DNA of 64,000 nucleotides from Verrucomicrobiota bacterium (GCA_030835305.1 JAURPJ010000064.1:1-64000), one strand, 5' to 3'. Positions 28,482 to 38,003 are shown, numbered from the stretch's first letter. Numbers and translations are program-made. Notes: a model not told the origin generated them from the sequence alone.

Positions 28482-29840
28482 GTGAAAGTAAGAATTCATC
28501 CCCTCCTTTCCATGACCACCGCTCTCGCCAGCCTCACCATGATTGGTCTGTCAGAACCTGATGTTTCATCCTCGAAGCCCAAAGCGCCTGAGCCTGCTCT
28601 ATCGATCACCATTACCGAACCTGGCTTTGAAGCAAATGGAAACTGGAAATTAGCCCAAACAGGTTCCGGGGTGGATGGCCTTTTCGATAACGATGTATTG
28701 CCTAATTATATCAAGGCCGGCTTGATCGATACGAAGCCTGACCTTGGGAGTAGAATTGCCTACAATAACGGTCCGCAACACAATTTGTATCAGGTTCTCG
28801 AAGCCACCGTCGCCGCTAATACGACTTACAAACTCAGCATTGTCGCCATCGACTCCACCGCCAGCAATCCGTTTCCGGGTGGCGAATTGCGACTGGGTTA
28901 TGTTTCCGCGAGCCCCAAACCCAGAGATGATTTCGGCTGGAACCTGCTCACTCCGTCGAAGACCGATCATCTTGTCCCATTCAACGATTACGAAAATAGC
29001 CCGGAAAACCTGACTGATGGGGCCGTCACCTGGAATTACACATTTACCACCGACGCCACACCCGTTGGCCTCGGTCAGAAACTTCGTATCGAAATTATTG
29101 GTGGAGGGAAACCTCAAGCTCTTTTCGACAACATCCGCTTGGAATCGAGGGTCGCGACACCCGAAGAAATCAGCGCCGCGACCAGCGCCGTCAAGCCTGT
29201 CAAACCCGCGCCGATCGTCGTGATGTTTGGAGATTCTACAACTGACGGCGGAATGGCTCCCGCGGTCCAAAAAGAACTGCATAAACTAATCGCGTCCGAA
29301 CGTCGTCGACCAAAAGTGATCAATGCGGGTAAGGGTGGCGACTATGCCGCTGGCGCACTGAAACGCCTAGAAAAGGATGTGCTCGCGCACAAACCCAATG
29401 TTGTCACGATCTCCTTTGGGCTCAACGATACCGGCTTGCGCAATCCCGAAAAATATCGGGACAGCCTGCAAAAGATGATCAGGAGCTTTGAGGACGCCGG
29501 TATCCAGATCCTCCTGATGACCAGCACTCCCTTCAACAACGAGAAGCATGGCTGGGGTACGAAATTTGCGAAAGATGGTGGACTCGACGAATACCTGAAC
29601 AAGGAATACTGCGACAGGATGCGCACTCTGGCCGACCGTGAGGAAATTCCGCTCTGCGATCTTCATGCTATTTTCACGGCTGAAATCCAGAAGGACCCCG
29701 AGCAGATCAACAAGATCATTTCAGGAGATGGTGTTCATATTACCGCAGAGGGTTACCATCTGACATCCAAGCATGTTGCCCCGAATATTATCAAACTTCT
29801 CAATGCAAAATCGGCACAGCCCGCCGGTAGAAAGCAGTGA
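28482..29840 (+). CDS. Secreted SGNH/GDSL hydrolase with N-terminal beta-sandwich domain
   Basis: The 452-residue product starts at GTG 28482 (ATG 28512 is an alternative). The N-terminus is a short signal-like stretch (PLLSMTTALASLTMIGL). Residues about 45-225 form a jelly-roll, CBM-like module (ITITEPGFEANGNWK, LFDNIRLE). The SGNH esterase domain covers about 240-440: block I MFGDSTTDGG with Ser251, block III ISFGLNDTG with Asn near 313, and block V DGVHITAEGYH with Asp and His near 415-418. The catalytic set is complete. Rhamnogalacturonan acetylesterase-type deacetylation of a glycan is likely. A convergent SASA-esterase gene follows. Confidence 0.85.
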   Translation: MKVRIHPLLSMTTALASLTMIGLSEPDVSSSKPKAPEPALSITITEPGFEANGNWKLAQTGSGVDGLFDNDVLPNYIKAGLIDTKPDLGSRIAYNNGPQHNLYQVLEATVAANTTYKLSIVAIDSTASNPFPGGELRLGYVSASPKPRDDFGWNLLTPSKTDHLVPFNDYENSPENLTDGAVTWNYTFTTDATPVGLGQKLRIEIIGGGKPQALFDNIRLESRVATPEEISAATSAVKPVKPAPIVVMFGDSTTDGGMAPAVQKELHKLIASERRRPKVINAGKGGDYAAGALKRLEKDVLAHKPNVVTISFGLNDTGLRNPEKYRDSLQKMIRSFEDAGIQILLMTSTPFNNEKHGWGTKFAKDGGLDEYLNKEYCDRMRTLADREEIPLCDLHAIFTAEIQKDPEQINKIISGDGVHITAEGYHLTSKHVAPNIIKLLNAKSAQPAGRKQ

Positions 29841-29899
29841 ATGGAAGCTCACTTAACGCCATCATCGACCCGCGACGCAAAAAGTTGCTTTCCCCCGCC

Positions 29900-30622
29900 C
29901 TACTCGGGCTTCCCGTTTGCTGCGGGCTTCTTCCCCTCGATCATCAGAACCGCCTGACGAGCCAATCGCCGACCAAAAAGGTCGTAGCCTGCCTTTGTGT
30001 AATGAAGATCATTGGTCATCTTCCCTTTCTTTTCCTTGTTGTTGGTATCGTCCGTATCCACCCACGCTCCGTGCGGATCATCATTGGCCACCTTCACTTG
30101 GGCAGCGCGTACGCCATCCCAATGTTCTGCGGTGGAGTAGTCACTGAGGCGCCCAATCACAAAGGCCATCTCCGGTGTCTCGAGATCTTTGCGCAGACTG
30201 GCGATGAGTGTCTTCATGCTCTCTTCATACGCCGCCGAAAGCTTCTCTTTGCCGTCCCGCTCTCCCTGCATCCAAAAGAAGGTGATCGTCTTCGGTTTTC
30301 CTTTGGCAATGTTCGCCTTGGCCAACTTCACGACCTGCGCATAAAAAGAACCCGGGTCCTTCCGTGGCGCAAGGTCACTCTTCGCCGCGATCTTATCCCA
30401 AGTCGGAACCCACTTACGAATCGGCTGACCACCCTTCGCAAACTTGACGTGCTGAATATCGTCATCAGGCAGGAGCTTCTCCAACTCGGGAAGGAAGGCC
30501 GCTTCCGGCTTGAGACCTGCCATGTTTGATTGGCCGGAAAGAATAAACAAATGACGCTCTCCCGCGCTCGCGAAAGAGGAAGCGAGGATTACGGCGCTGA
30601 GGTAAGAGAGAAGAGATTTCAT
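29900..30622 (-). CDS. Small secreted SASA-type carbohydrate esterase
   Basis: The 240-residue protein has a signal peptide (LLSYLSAVILASSFASAG). The SGNH nucleophile block reads FILSGQSNMAGL (about 27-38) with Ser30 or Ser33 in the GQSN turn. The FFWMQGERDG block lies near 118-127 and the late block DLHYTKAGYDLFGRRLA near 209-225 supplies Asp and His. The fold and length match compact DUF303/SASA acetylesterases. It is convergent with the larger SGNH hydrolase at 28482-29840; the two may act on the same acetylated polysaccharide. Confidence 0.85.
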   Translation of the reverse strand: MKSLLSYLSAVILASSFASAGERHLFILSGQSNMAGLKPEAAFLPELEKLLPDDDIQHVKFAKGGQPIRKWVPTWDKIAAKSDLAPRKDPGSFYAQVVKLAKANIAKGKPKTITFFWMQGERDGKEKLSAAYEESMKTLIASLRKDLETPEMAFVIGRLSDYSTAEHWDGVRAAQVKVANDDPHGAWVDTDDTNNKEKKGKMTNDLHYTKAGYDLFGRRLARQAVLMIEGKKPAANGKPE

Positions 30623-30814
30623 TGTTTCTACCTACGCTAAAAACTCTCCTTCTTGTCAGGAAAGTTCCAAGTCCAAACGACGTGGCTGCCGATCCACGCC
30701 CTTTCGAATGAATGATCGGTCTCTTCAAAATCAGCTGATCAAGATGACAAATTCGATCTAAGTTTGAATTAACCAATTTGGGGTCCCAAGCAATCGCGAT
30801 TTTCTAAATTCCTC

Positions 30815-31522
30815 CTATTTATCCTCCGCACCGAAATCAGTCGCCAATGCCTTGGTGACATCTTCTTCGCGGCCGTAAACCATCAGGACATCTTCAGGCT
30901 GAATGATGGTATCTTTCTGGGGAGCTCCAACAAACTCGCCGTCATCCCGATAAATCCCTAACACGATGACCCCAACATCAGCAGGCCTAACCTCCCCCAA
31001 TGCTTTTCCTACCCATGGGTGACGTTCATGGATTTCGCCATCATAAACACAGAACCCGTCTTGTAGATTCAGGAGGTAATCGTAGTCGATAAGCCTACTC
31101 ATCCCCGCTTTTTCCAGGGTGACCCTCATGAACCGGTCCACCGGTCCACTAATCACTTTGAGATTAAAAAACAATCCCACCACAAGGAGCCCAAGCGCGA
31201 TCATCCCCAACCAGGCAAAAGTCATCCCCAACCCCCTTTCACTGCTCCCCATAAAGGTTACCAGAAGCGTCGCGAGAGCCGATGTCAGCCCAATATTCCC
31301 CGCCACAATTAGGTGCAGAATGATTTTCCGCCTGACCGGATGACTCACTACTTGCTCCGCCTCGCTCGTGGTAAAACCCACTCCAAAAAATGCAGAAGCA
31401 GCCTGAAAACGAGCAATCGGCCGGGACACTCCGGTCAATTGCAGCGCACTGGAGCCAATTTTGACGACCAGCAGGGCAAGCAAAACAATAACGACGAGTG
31501 CAAGAAACGATCCCATAACCAA
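30815..31522 (-). CDS. Membrane protein with TrkA-C (RCK_C) domain
   Basis: The 235-residue protein has transmembrane helices at about 3-25 (SFLALVVIVLLALLVVKIG), 67-90 (IILHLIVAGNIGLTSALATLLV) and 99-122 (FAWLGMIALGLLVVGLFFNL). A cytoplasmic TrkA-C domain follows at about 155-225: EIHERHPWVGKALGEV, GVIVLGIYRDDGEFVGAP, DTIIQPEDVLMVYGREEDV. TrkA-C domains bind ligands such as cyclic di-nucleotides and gate ion transport. The usual TrkA-N NAD domain and a pore are absent. It may be a gating or sensor subunit. It is divergent from the Ser/Thr kinase gene, 89 bases apart. Confidence 0.78.
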   Translation of the reverse strand: MVMGSFLALVVIVLLALLVVKIGSSALQLTGVSRPIARFQAASAFFGVGFTTSEAEQVVSHPVRRKIILHLIVAGNIGLTSALATLLVTFMGSSERGLGMTFAWLGMIALGLLVVGLFFNLKVISGPVDRFMRVTLEKAGMSRLIDYDYLLNLQDGFCVYDGEIHERHPWVGKALGEVRPADVGVIVLGIYRDDGEFVGAPQKDTIIQPEDVLMVYGREEDVTKALATDFGAEDK

Positions 31523-31611
31523 GAATGAGGCGCATTTGCTCAGACGGCGACATATTTGTCCATAACTGAACTTGATTCTACGCCTCCAATGAGGAGACTT
31601 GTGTCGGAGCC

Positions 31612-34569
31612 ATGACTAAGGAAATTTCCCCTGCAAATGCCACCGAGGATTTTGCCTCCGGGGGGAGCGACTCCAGGAAGTGCGACTCAGGGAAAGTTGA
31701 TGGCGAAGAGTCCGCGGCCGCCGCTGTGAAGAACGCCAAGAATGGTCAAAGCGAGGAACGCTATGAAATTCGCAGCAAAATAGGAGAGGGTGGAGTGGGC
31801 GCAGTCTACCGAGCCTTCGACAAAAACCTCAATCGTGAAGTTGCCCTAAAGCGGGTCCTTGCCACCGGGGAGAGCAACGGACTTGACGAGGCAACGGAAG
31901 CCATGCTCAAAGAGGTTACATCCCTGTGTTCACTTCAGCACCCCAATATCGTCACGGTGTTCGATGCCGGCGTGGACAAGGACGGCCCTTATGTCGTTAT
32001 GGAGCTCCTCTCCGGAAAGACGGTCGATGAAATGATCGGGCACGGCGTCCTAACACAAACTGATTTCCGCGAACTCGCTCTTCAAAGCCAGGAAGCTCTC
32101 ATCGCAGCGCATGACCGAAACCTGGTCCACCGCGATATCAAGCCCGGCAACCTCATCGTCACCTGGTTGCCCAGCGGACGTTTCCACGTCAAGCTCGTGG
32201 ACTTTGGACTCGCCAAATTTTTACCAAGGCCTTCACACCAAACGATTGCCCACGATGACTCCGTCTTCGGATCAATCCGCTTCATGGCGCCCGAGCAATT
32301 CGAAAGAAACCCTCTTGACCAACGCACCGACATGTATGCCATCGGCTGCGTTTACTACTACTGCCTGACCGGGACTTATCCGTTCGATGGAGAGTCTGCT
32401 CCGCAGGTCATGGCCGCACATCTTCAACACAAAGTCACCCCAATCTCCGAAATCCGCCCCGACCTCCCAGCTTGGCTTTGCTACTGGGTCATGTGGCATA
32501 TTTCACGGGAAATGAACGACCGACCGTCTGATGCCAGAGAATCCTTAACCCAATTCCTTATGAGCGAAAATAACCCTGAATCCGGAACGCCACAAGTTCC
32601 CGAGAGCACTGTGCAGCCGGAAGGCTCCACTGAACCAGTGAATCCTGCCACCGCACCCCAACCGATCCAGCCTCCCGAAGGTCAGGGTCCTTCACCTCAA
32701 ATTGCTGCACAGCCGACTCAGGCAGCACGCCCCAAGCTGATCATCCCGGAACAGCAACCAGCACCGGTGCAGGAGACTGCCCCTGTCCAGCCTATTCCAG
32801 CCCCTATGCAAGTGGCTCCAGCCCAGCCTGCTCCCCCGGCAACCCCACCACAACTGACGGCGGCACAGCCCACTCAGGCTCCATCGGCTGAAACGGCACA
32901 ACAGCCAATCGCCGCCCCCGCTGAACAACCCGCTCCCGTGCAGGCGGCTCCAGCCCAATCAGTACCTGCTCCTGCCCAGCCTGCTTCCCCAGAAGCACCA
33001 CCACAACTCACGGCAGCACAGCCCACTCAAGCTCCATCAGCTGACACAGAGCAACAGCCAACCGCCGCCCCCGTAATCCAACCTGCTCCGGCACCCGCAG
33101 TCCAACCTCCCCCTGCCCCGGCTCCTGCTCCTGTAGCCCAAGCTGCTCCAGTTCCCGCAGCTCCAGCCCAGGTAACTCCTGCCCCGCAAATTACCGTACC
33201 TCTGAGTGGGACCGCCCCTCAACCGGCAGCTCCCGCCGCAAACCCACTCTTGAACACCCAGCCGCCTCCTGCCGTCCCTCCCGCCGCACCCGCCCCGCTG
33301 GGAGCAGCTCCTATGGGTGCTGCCCCACAACCCGGCGGAATTCCCGGACAACCAAAGCCGGGAGGCATTGGAATCGGCTCGATCACTCCGACCAAAAAGA
33401 AAGGTATCAGCAATGCCGTGAAAGGAATGATCGGGATCACCCTGCTCGCCTTCATCATCCTCGCGGCCGTCATCATCAAAGGGAATTCTTCCAAGAATGA
33501 TCGCATCGAGCGCATCAACGAAATTGTCGCGACATTCGACGATCCCGACAATCTCCCGACCGAAGTCCCGCTCTCCGAAAGTGACGTGCAACTCCTCCTG
33601 GACGAGCTCATCAGCGGTGGGGTCAAAGACACCATGGAGCGACCCACCTACCTGCAAGCTCTCAACATTGGCAAGGCCACCGACGGCGTTGATATCAGCG
33701 CAAAGGTCGCCGCCTATGCCCGTGACGTAAATATGACCGGAGACCTTCGAGTCAAATTGTTCCAGGTCGTCGGCGCTCGTGGTGATGAAAGCGCACTCCC
33801 CGCTTTAATCGAATTCGCCCAGAGAACCGACGACACCTCGGCTGGGCAAGGAGCCCTCAACGCCGCAAAAAAAATGGCGAAGACCTCCAACTTCGACAGC
33901 TTACTCACCATCATCACCAAATCCTCAAATGCCTCGATTAAAAACTCTGCCGTCGATGTTTTGACCAAGGTCATCAGCGAGTCGGATGATCCCAGCGCCT
34001 TTTCAAAGGCCATTCAGGGTAGCTACAACAACACCGCTGACACTGATGCCAAGATCGCGCTCCTGCGACTAATGGGCTCGGCCGGAGGTGATGAGGCATC
34101 CGATTTAGTGGCTAAAACTCTGGAATCCGACGACGCCAAGATGAAAGTCGCAGCCATTTTCTCGCTCCGCAACTGGCCCGATGACTCCCAGTTCGATACT
34201 CTTTATGACTACGCTTCTGAGGAACAAGACGATCGCCTCCGTTCGGAAGCCTTTTCAGGACTCGTCTCCTTTCTCAAGACCCATCCCGAGCTTGATGAGG
34301 ATGACAAACCCATCTACTGGAGTGACGTCGCCAGCATCGCCGCCGGAGAAAGAGAACAACTTGAGGTTATCGGAGCTATGAGCAAACAATCCGATGGCTG
34401 GGCTGATGACATCCTCGATTACTTCATTGAGAATGGCGACACCGAAACAGTCGAATTTCGTGCCGAGAAAGCTAAGCAAGCTCTCAAAACGCGCATAGAT
34501 CGCGAAAACCGCAGTGGTGCTTCGTCAGACGAGGAGGAGGAAGAAGAAAAGTCCGATCCAGACGAATAG
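31612..34569 (+). CDS. Membrane Ser/Thr protein kinase with Pro/Ala-rich linker and HEAT repeats
   Basis: The 985-residue protein begins with a kinase domain (about 50-320). The Gly loop is GEGGVGAVY, the Lys is in VALKRV, the catalytic loop HRDIKPGN has Asp175, the DFG Asp is 197, and APEQF marks the activation segment, so all catalytic residues are present. A Pro/Ala/Gln-rich linker (about 330-590) contains a tandem duplication. One transmembrane helix lies at about 605-625 (GMIGITLLAFIILAAVII). Outside it, HEAT-like helical repeats run from about 665 to 950 (GDESALPALIEFAQ, DAKMKVAAIFSLRNW), followed by an acidic tail. A strong terminator follows. Confidence 0.93.
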   Translation: MTKEISPANATEDFASGGSDSRKCDSGKVDGEESAAAAVKNAKNGQSEERYEIRSKIGEGGVGAVYRAFDKNLNREVALKRVLATGESNGLDEATEAMLKEVTSLCSLQHPNIVTVFDAGVDKDGPYVVMELLSGKTVDEMIGHGVLTQTDFRELALQSQEALIAAHDRNLVHRDIKPGNLIVTWLPSGRFHVKLVDFGLAKFLPRPSHQTIAHDDSVFGSIRFMAPEQFERNPLDQRTDMYAIGCVYYYCLTGTYPFDGESAPQVMAAHLQHKVTPISEIRPDLPAWLCYWVMWHISREMNDRPSDARESLTQFLMSENNPESGTPQVPESTVQPEGSTEPVNPATAPQPIQPPEGQGPSPQIAAQPTQAARPKLIIPEQQPAPVQETAPVQPIPAPMQVAPAQPAPPATPPQLTAAQPTQAPSAETAQQPIAAPAEQPAPVQAAPAQSVPAPAQPASPEAPPQLTAAQPTQAPSADTEQQPTAAPVIQPAPAPAVQPPPAPAPAPVAQAAPVPAAPAQVTPAPQITVPLSGTAPQPAAPAANPLLNTQPPPAVPPAAPAPLGAAPMGAAPQPGGIPGQPKPGGIGIGSITPTKKKGISNAVKGMIGITLLAFIILAAVIIKGNSSKNDRIERINEIVATFDDPDNLPTEVPLSESDVQLLLDELISGGVKDTMERPTYLQALNIGKATDGVDISAKVAAYARDVNMTGDLRVKLFQVVGARGDESALPALIEFAQRTDDTSAGQGALNAAKKMAKTSNFDSLLTIITKSSNASIKNSAVDVLTKVISESDDPSAFSKAIQGSYNNTADTDAKIALLRLMGSAGGDEASDLVAKTLESDDAKMKVAAIFSLRNWPDDSQFDTLYDYASEEQDDRLRSEAFSGLVSFLKTHPELDEDDKPIYWSDVASIAAGEREQLEVIGAMSKQSDGWADDILDYFIENGDTETVEFRAEKAKQALKTRIDRENRSGASSDEEEEEEKSDPDE
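32803..33096 (+). repeat. In-frame tandem repeat in the kinase linker
   Basis: A unit of about 153 bases (51 codons) is repeated: CCACCACAACTGACGG at 32845 recurs as CCACCACAACTCACGG at 32998. The encoded core PPQLTAAQPTQAPSA is identical in both copies. The flanking Pro/Ala-rich coding sequence is similar in base pattern. It likely arose by unequal recombination. Confidence 0.75.
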
Positions 34570-34594
34570 GAATCCTTCTCGTTCCATCAATTTC

Positions 34595-34626
34595 AAAAAA
34601 GGCGACCTTCACCGGTCGCCTTTTTT
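34595..34626 (+). terminator. Rho-independent terminator of the kinase gene
   Basis: GGCGACC (34601-34607) pairs with GGTCGCC (34614-34620), extended by A6/T6, so the stem can be 13 base pairs with a 6-base loop. The flanking A and T tracts make it usable in both directions. Confidence 0.92.
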
Positions 34627-34649
34627 CGTTTCGTGTGCTTCACTCGCGC

Positions 34650-36146
34650 GTGGATTTCGTCCCCCTTTTCCCTCCGATCGTGGCCTTGGTTCTCATCCTG
34701 ATGACCAAACGGGCAGCTCTTTCCCTCTTCTGTGCCGCCATTGCCGGAGCCTTTCTCATCGCCGGCCCCTCACCCATTCTCGCGATCCGCTGCCTCTTCG
34801 AAGATCACCTCTTTCCTAAAATCGGTAACAGTGCCTGGAATCTCAGCGCCATCATTTTCACCTTCACCCTTGGAGCTTTTGCCACCCTTCTCGAAAAAAG
34901 CGGTGGCTTCACCACGATCCTCAACCGGCTCCTCGCCAATAAAAGCCGCGATCCAAAAAAGAGACTGCTTTTCGGAGTCTACGGCCTCGGCCTTCTCTGC
35001 TTCTTCGATGGCCTCGCCAACGCAATCCTCCTCGGACGCGTCGCCCGCCCCCTCACGGACAGTTTGCGAATCTCCCGACAATTTCTCGCCTATATCATCG
35101 ACTCCACCAGTGCCACCGTTGCTTGCGTTGCCTTTATCTCCACCTGGATCGCAACCCAACTTGCCATCATCAAGGAAAGCCTCGAAACCGCCCCCTTCGA
35201 TGTCAATCCCGCCGCTCTTTTCTTTCACTCCATTCCCGCCAACCCCTACTGTCTTCTCAGCCTGATCCTTGTTCCTCTTGTCATTTTCAAAGCGTGGCAA
35301 ATCGGGCCGATGAAAAACGCCCGACCGGTCCCGCTCGATGACAACACGAAAGCCCTCGAAGCCAACTCACCGTGGCTCGCTCTACTCCCGCTCATTGTCC
35401 TCGTAACCACCCTTCCCGCCTTTATTTTCGTTTGGCAGGATGGCCCGCCCGATGGTTCCCCATGGTCCTGGAAAAACGCCTTCGTTTCCGACGGCGTTCC
35501 CTACGCCATGGTCGCCTCGGGCTTTGTTGCCCTCACCGCCGCCTACCTCTGTTTCCCGAAATCCAAGAAAAACGAAGCCCCGCAACACATGCTCGACGGT
35601 GCCGCTTCCCTCTTTCCCGCTTTGATTATCCTAATTTGTGCATGGACCCTGGGCAGTATGTTCGAGAGTCTTGGCACTGCCGATCTTCTCAAAACGATGC
35701 TCAAGGACCAGGTCAGCCCGATGTCGATTCCCCTCATCATCTTTCTCATCGGCGCCGTCATGTCGTTCATGACCGGCACCTCGTGGGGAACCTTTGGGCT
35801 CCTCATGCCCATGGCTCTTCCGCTTGTGCTAAAACTCGGGGTCGACCTCTCCGAAGCCGAACTCATGAGCCTGACCTCCATGACCATTGGAGCGGTCTTT
35901 GGCGGTGCCGTCTTTGGCGATCATTGCAGCCCTTTTTCTGATACCACAATCGTGTCCGCACTCGCCTCCGGATGCACTCCAACTTCGCACGTGGCAACCC
36001 AACTTCCCTACGCGCTCATTGCGGCCACGGGAGCCGGCATTGCTTACGTTCTCATGTGGGCCGGATTCGCGGCCTGGCTGTCCACGACCATCCTCGCCGC
36101 AGCCCTCGCCGCGATTGTCCTAAGCCGAACAACGCCAGCTTCCTAA
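34650..36146 (+). CDS. NhaC-type Na+/H+ antiporter
   Basis: I use GTG 34650 (498 residues) because the in-frame GTG 34635 is only 8 bases from the terminator. The protein is an integral membrane transporter with about 11 helices (PPIVALVLILMTK, IIFTFTLGAFATLLEKSGG, PLIIFLIGAVMSFMTGTSWGTFGLLMP). The signature GDHCSPFSDTTIVSALASG near residues 428-446 is typical of the NhaC family. It exchanges sodium for protons at the inner membrane and supports a salt-exposed lifestyle. Its stop codon overlaps that of asnS on the other strand by four bases (CTAA). Confidence 0.87.
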   Translation: MDFVPLFPPIVALVLILMTKRAALSLFCAAIAGAFLIAGPSPILAIRCLFEDHLFPKIGNSAWNLSAIIFTFTLGAFATLLEKSGGFTTILNRLLANKSRDPKKRLLFGVYGLGLLCFFDGLANAILLGRVARPLTDSLRISRQFLAYIIDSTSATVACVAFISTWIATQLAIIKESLETAPFDVNPAALFFHSIPANPYCLLSLILVPLVIFKAWQIGPMKNARPVPLDDNTKALEANSPWLALLPLIVLVTTLPAFIFVWQDGPPDGSPWSWKNAFVSDGVPYAMVASGFVALTAAYLCFPKSKKNEAPQHMLDGAASLFPALIILICAWTLGSMFESLGTADLLKTMLKDQVSPMSIPLIIFLIGAVMSFMTGTSWGTFGLLMPMALPLVLKLGVDLSEAELMSLTSMTIGAVFGGAVFGDHCSPFSDTTIVSALASGCTPTSHVATQLPYALIAATGAGIAYVLMWAGFAAWLSTTILAAALAAIVLSRTTPAS

Positions 36147-37495
36147 AACTCGCAATTCCCGGGGGTCCGGGCAAACGGAATGACGTCACGGATATTCTGC
36201 ATCCCGGTGACATACATCAGGAGACGTTCAAAGCCGGCCCCGAAGCCCGCGTGAGGCACCGTGCCATACTTGCGGAGATCAAGATACCAGCCATAGTTTT
36301 CAAGACTAAGCTCGTGCGCCTCCATCGCGGCCTTCAACAAATCATAACGCTCCTCTCGCTGGCTTCCACCAATGATCTCCCCTACTCCCGGCACCAACAC
36401 ATCCATCGCGGTCACCGTCTTGCCGTCATCATTTGCGCGCATGTAAAAGGGCTTAATTGACTTGGGATAATTATAAACCGTCAGCGGCCCCTTCACCACC
36501 TCTTCGCAAAGATAGCGCTCATGCTCCGACTGCAAATTAATCCCCCACTCCACCGGAAAATCAAACTTCTTACCCGATGCGATGAGCTTCTCCACCGCCT
36601 CGGTGTAACTCATCCTCTCGAAGCCACCTCCGGCCAAGCCCTCAAGTCGCTGGCGGAGCCCTTTGTCGACAAATTTCGCGAAGATATCCAAATCTCCCTC
36701 GTTGTTCTCCAGGCCATCCTTCACCAGGAACTGAATGAACTTCTCCGCGAGATCCATATCGCCCTCCAAATTACAAAAGGCCATTTCCGGCTCGATCATC
36801 CAGAATTCCGAAGCATGACGAGAGGTGTTCGAATTCTCCGCCCGGAAAGTCGGCCCGAAGGTGTAAATATTCGAAAGCGCACACGCGAAGGTCTCACCCT
36901 CCAACTGTCCGCTCACCGTCAGATAGCTCTTCTTCCCGAAGAAATCCTCTTCCGGCTTGCCCGCCCCATTTGACGTCACCTGAAACATCTCGCCCGCTCC
37001 CTCGCAATCACTCGCGGTAATAATGGGCGTATGAACATAGGTGAAATCGCGCTCATTGAAAAAACGATGCACCGCATAGGCGAGCCGACTCCGCATCCGG
37101 AAAGTCGCACCATATAAGTTCGTTCTCGGACGCAAATGCGAGATAGACCGTAAAAACTCCGGAGTGTGCCCCTTCTTCTGTAGCGGAAAATCCTCCGGCA
37201 CTCCGCCCAGCAACTCCACCTCCGTGGCCCGGACCTCCCAACTCTGCCCTTTCCCCGGACTCTCCACCAATTCTCCCACCACGCGAACCGAGGCCCCCGT
37301 ACTCATCCTCGAGACCTCTTGCGACCCCGGAATCCCGGCATCGATGATCACCTGAATTCCCTTCAGGCACGATCCATCATTCAATTCCATAAAGGAAAAC
37401 TCTTTCGAGTCTCGCCTCGTCCGCACCCAACCCGCTAATTCCACCGAGTCCCGGGCCGATGCACTATTCAAAAGATTCTTCACCGAAGTTCGCAT
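36143..37495 (-). CDS. asnS: Asparaginyl-tRNA synthetase
   Basis: The 450-residue class IIb synthetase charges tRNA-Asn. The N-terminal OB fold spans about 10-110 (VELAGWVRTRRDSKEFSFMELNDGS). Motif 2 lies near FGPTFRAENSNTSRHASEFWMIEPE (positions about 215-240), and motif 3 reads GFGAGFERLLMYVTGM near 418-433. The segment VGEIIGGSQREERYD distinguishes AsnRS from AspRS. The protein ends with PFARTPGNCEF, normal for the family. A direct AsnRS means the cell need not rely on Asp-tRNA(Asn) amidation. Confidence 0.97.
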   Translation of the reverse strand: MRTSVKNLLNSASARDSVELAGWVRTRRDSKEFSFMELNDGSCLKGIQVIIDAGIPGSQEVSRMSTGASVRVVGELVESPGKGQSWEVRATEVELLGGVPEDFPLQKKGHTPEFLRSISHLRPRTNLYGATFRMRSRLAYAVHRFFNERDFTYVHTPIITASDCEGAGEMFQVTSNGAGKPEEDFFGKKSYLTVSGQLEGETFACALSNIYTFGPTFRAENSNTSRHASEFWMIEPEMAFCNLEGDMDLAEKFIQFLVKDGLENNEGDLDIFAKFVDKGLRQRLEGLAGGGFERMSYTEAVEKLIASGKKFDFPVEWGINLQSEHERYLCEEVVKGPLTVYNYPKSIKPFYMRANDDGKTVTAMDVLVPGVGEIIGGSQREERYDLLKAAMEAHELSLENYGWYLDLRKYGTVPHAGFGAGFERLLMYVTGMQNIRDVIPFARTPGNCEF

Positions 37496-37574
37496 GAAAA
37501 ATCCCTATCGTTTCGCACGCAGCGAATCGATACGAATTTGCAAGAAAACAAGAGAAGAGCCCGGCCAACAAAAC

Positions 37575-37733
37575 TCACTTCGTTTCCTTCGGGAGAAGTT
37601 CTACGAGCTTCCTGCCATTCCTGATGTAAAACGCCCCACCTTTCGAGGGAATCGTCAACACGTTCCAGGCCTTCGTCCCGTCCCGGAAAACTTTGCCCGT
37701 GTGGTCCACCTTGTTTTTTATTGAGCCTCTCCC
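37575..37733 (-). other. Open stretch in frame after the stop of the small gene at 37734
   Basis: Reading on past the TGA at 37734-37736 in the same frame gives 52 more codons up to TGA 37575-37577. The translation contains DHTGKVFRDGTKAW and GGAFYIRNGRKLVELLPKE, which looks like real protein sequence. GTG 37709 could start a separate 44-residue product. The stretch is either a second small ORF or the tail of a gene broken by a nonsense change. Confidence 0.4.
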
Positions 37734-38003
37734 TCACGAAGCGAACCTCCAACCCTCCGTGATCTCCTTGATATCTGCTCCGGGGCAATACCACAGCGTT
37801 TCCGCTTTTGTCCGATATACGATTTGAATCAACGAATTTCCCAGCCTTTTGACATTCTTGATCGTTAGCATCTCATTTTGGTAGGAATCTCTATCTGCGG
37901 AAGTCGCGACCGCAACCCCTCCGAATAAAAGGGCGACAACAAGGGCGATTTGTTTGGCAATCGAATGATTCTTTTTCACAACTGGCAATTTGGGTTGGAC
38001 CAA
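37734..38003 (-). CDS. Small secreted protein of unknown function, possibly truncated
   Basis: The 89-residue product has a signal peptide (SIAKQIALVVALLFGGVAVATSA) after a KK pair; GTG 37979 would give the more compact start. The mature part is only about 55 residues (MLTIKNVKRLGNSLIQIVYRTKAETLWYCPG in part, near 46-76). I do not recognise a family. The frame stays open with protein-like sequence for 52 codons beyond its TGA stop, so the natural protein may once have been about 142 residues. It is divergent from rpmI. Confidence 0.5.
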   Translation of the reverse strand: MVQPKLPVVKKNHSIAKQIALVVALLFGGVAVATSADRDSYQNEMLTIKNVKRLGNSLIQIVYRTKAETLWYCPGADIKEITEGWRFAS

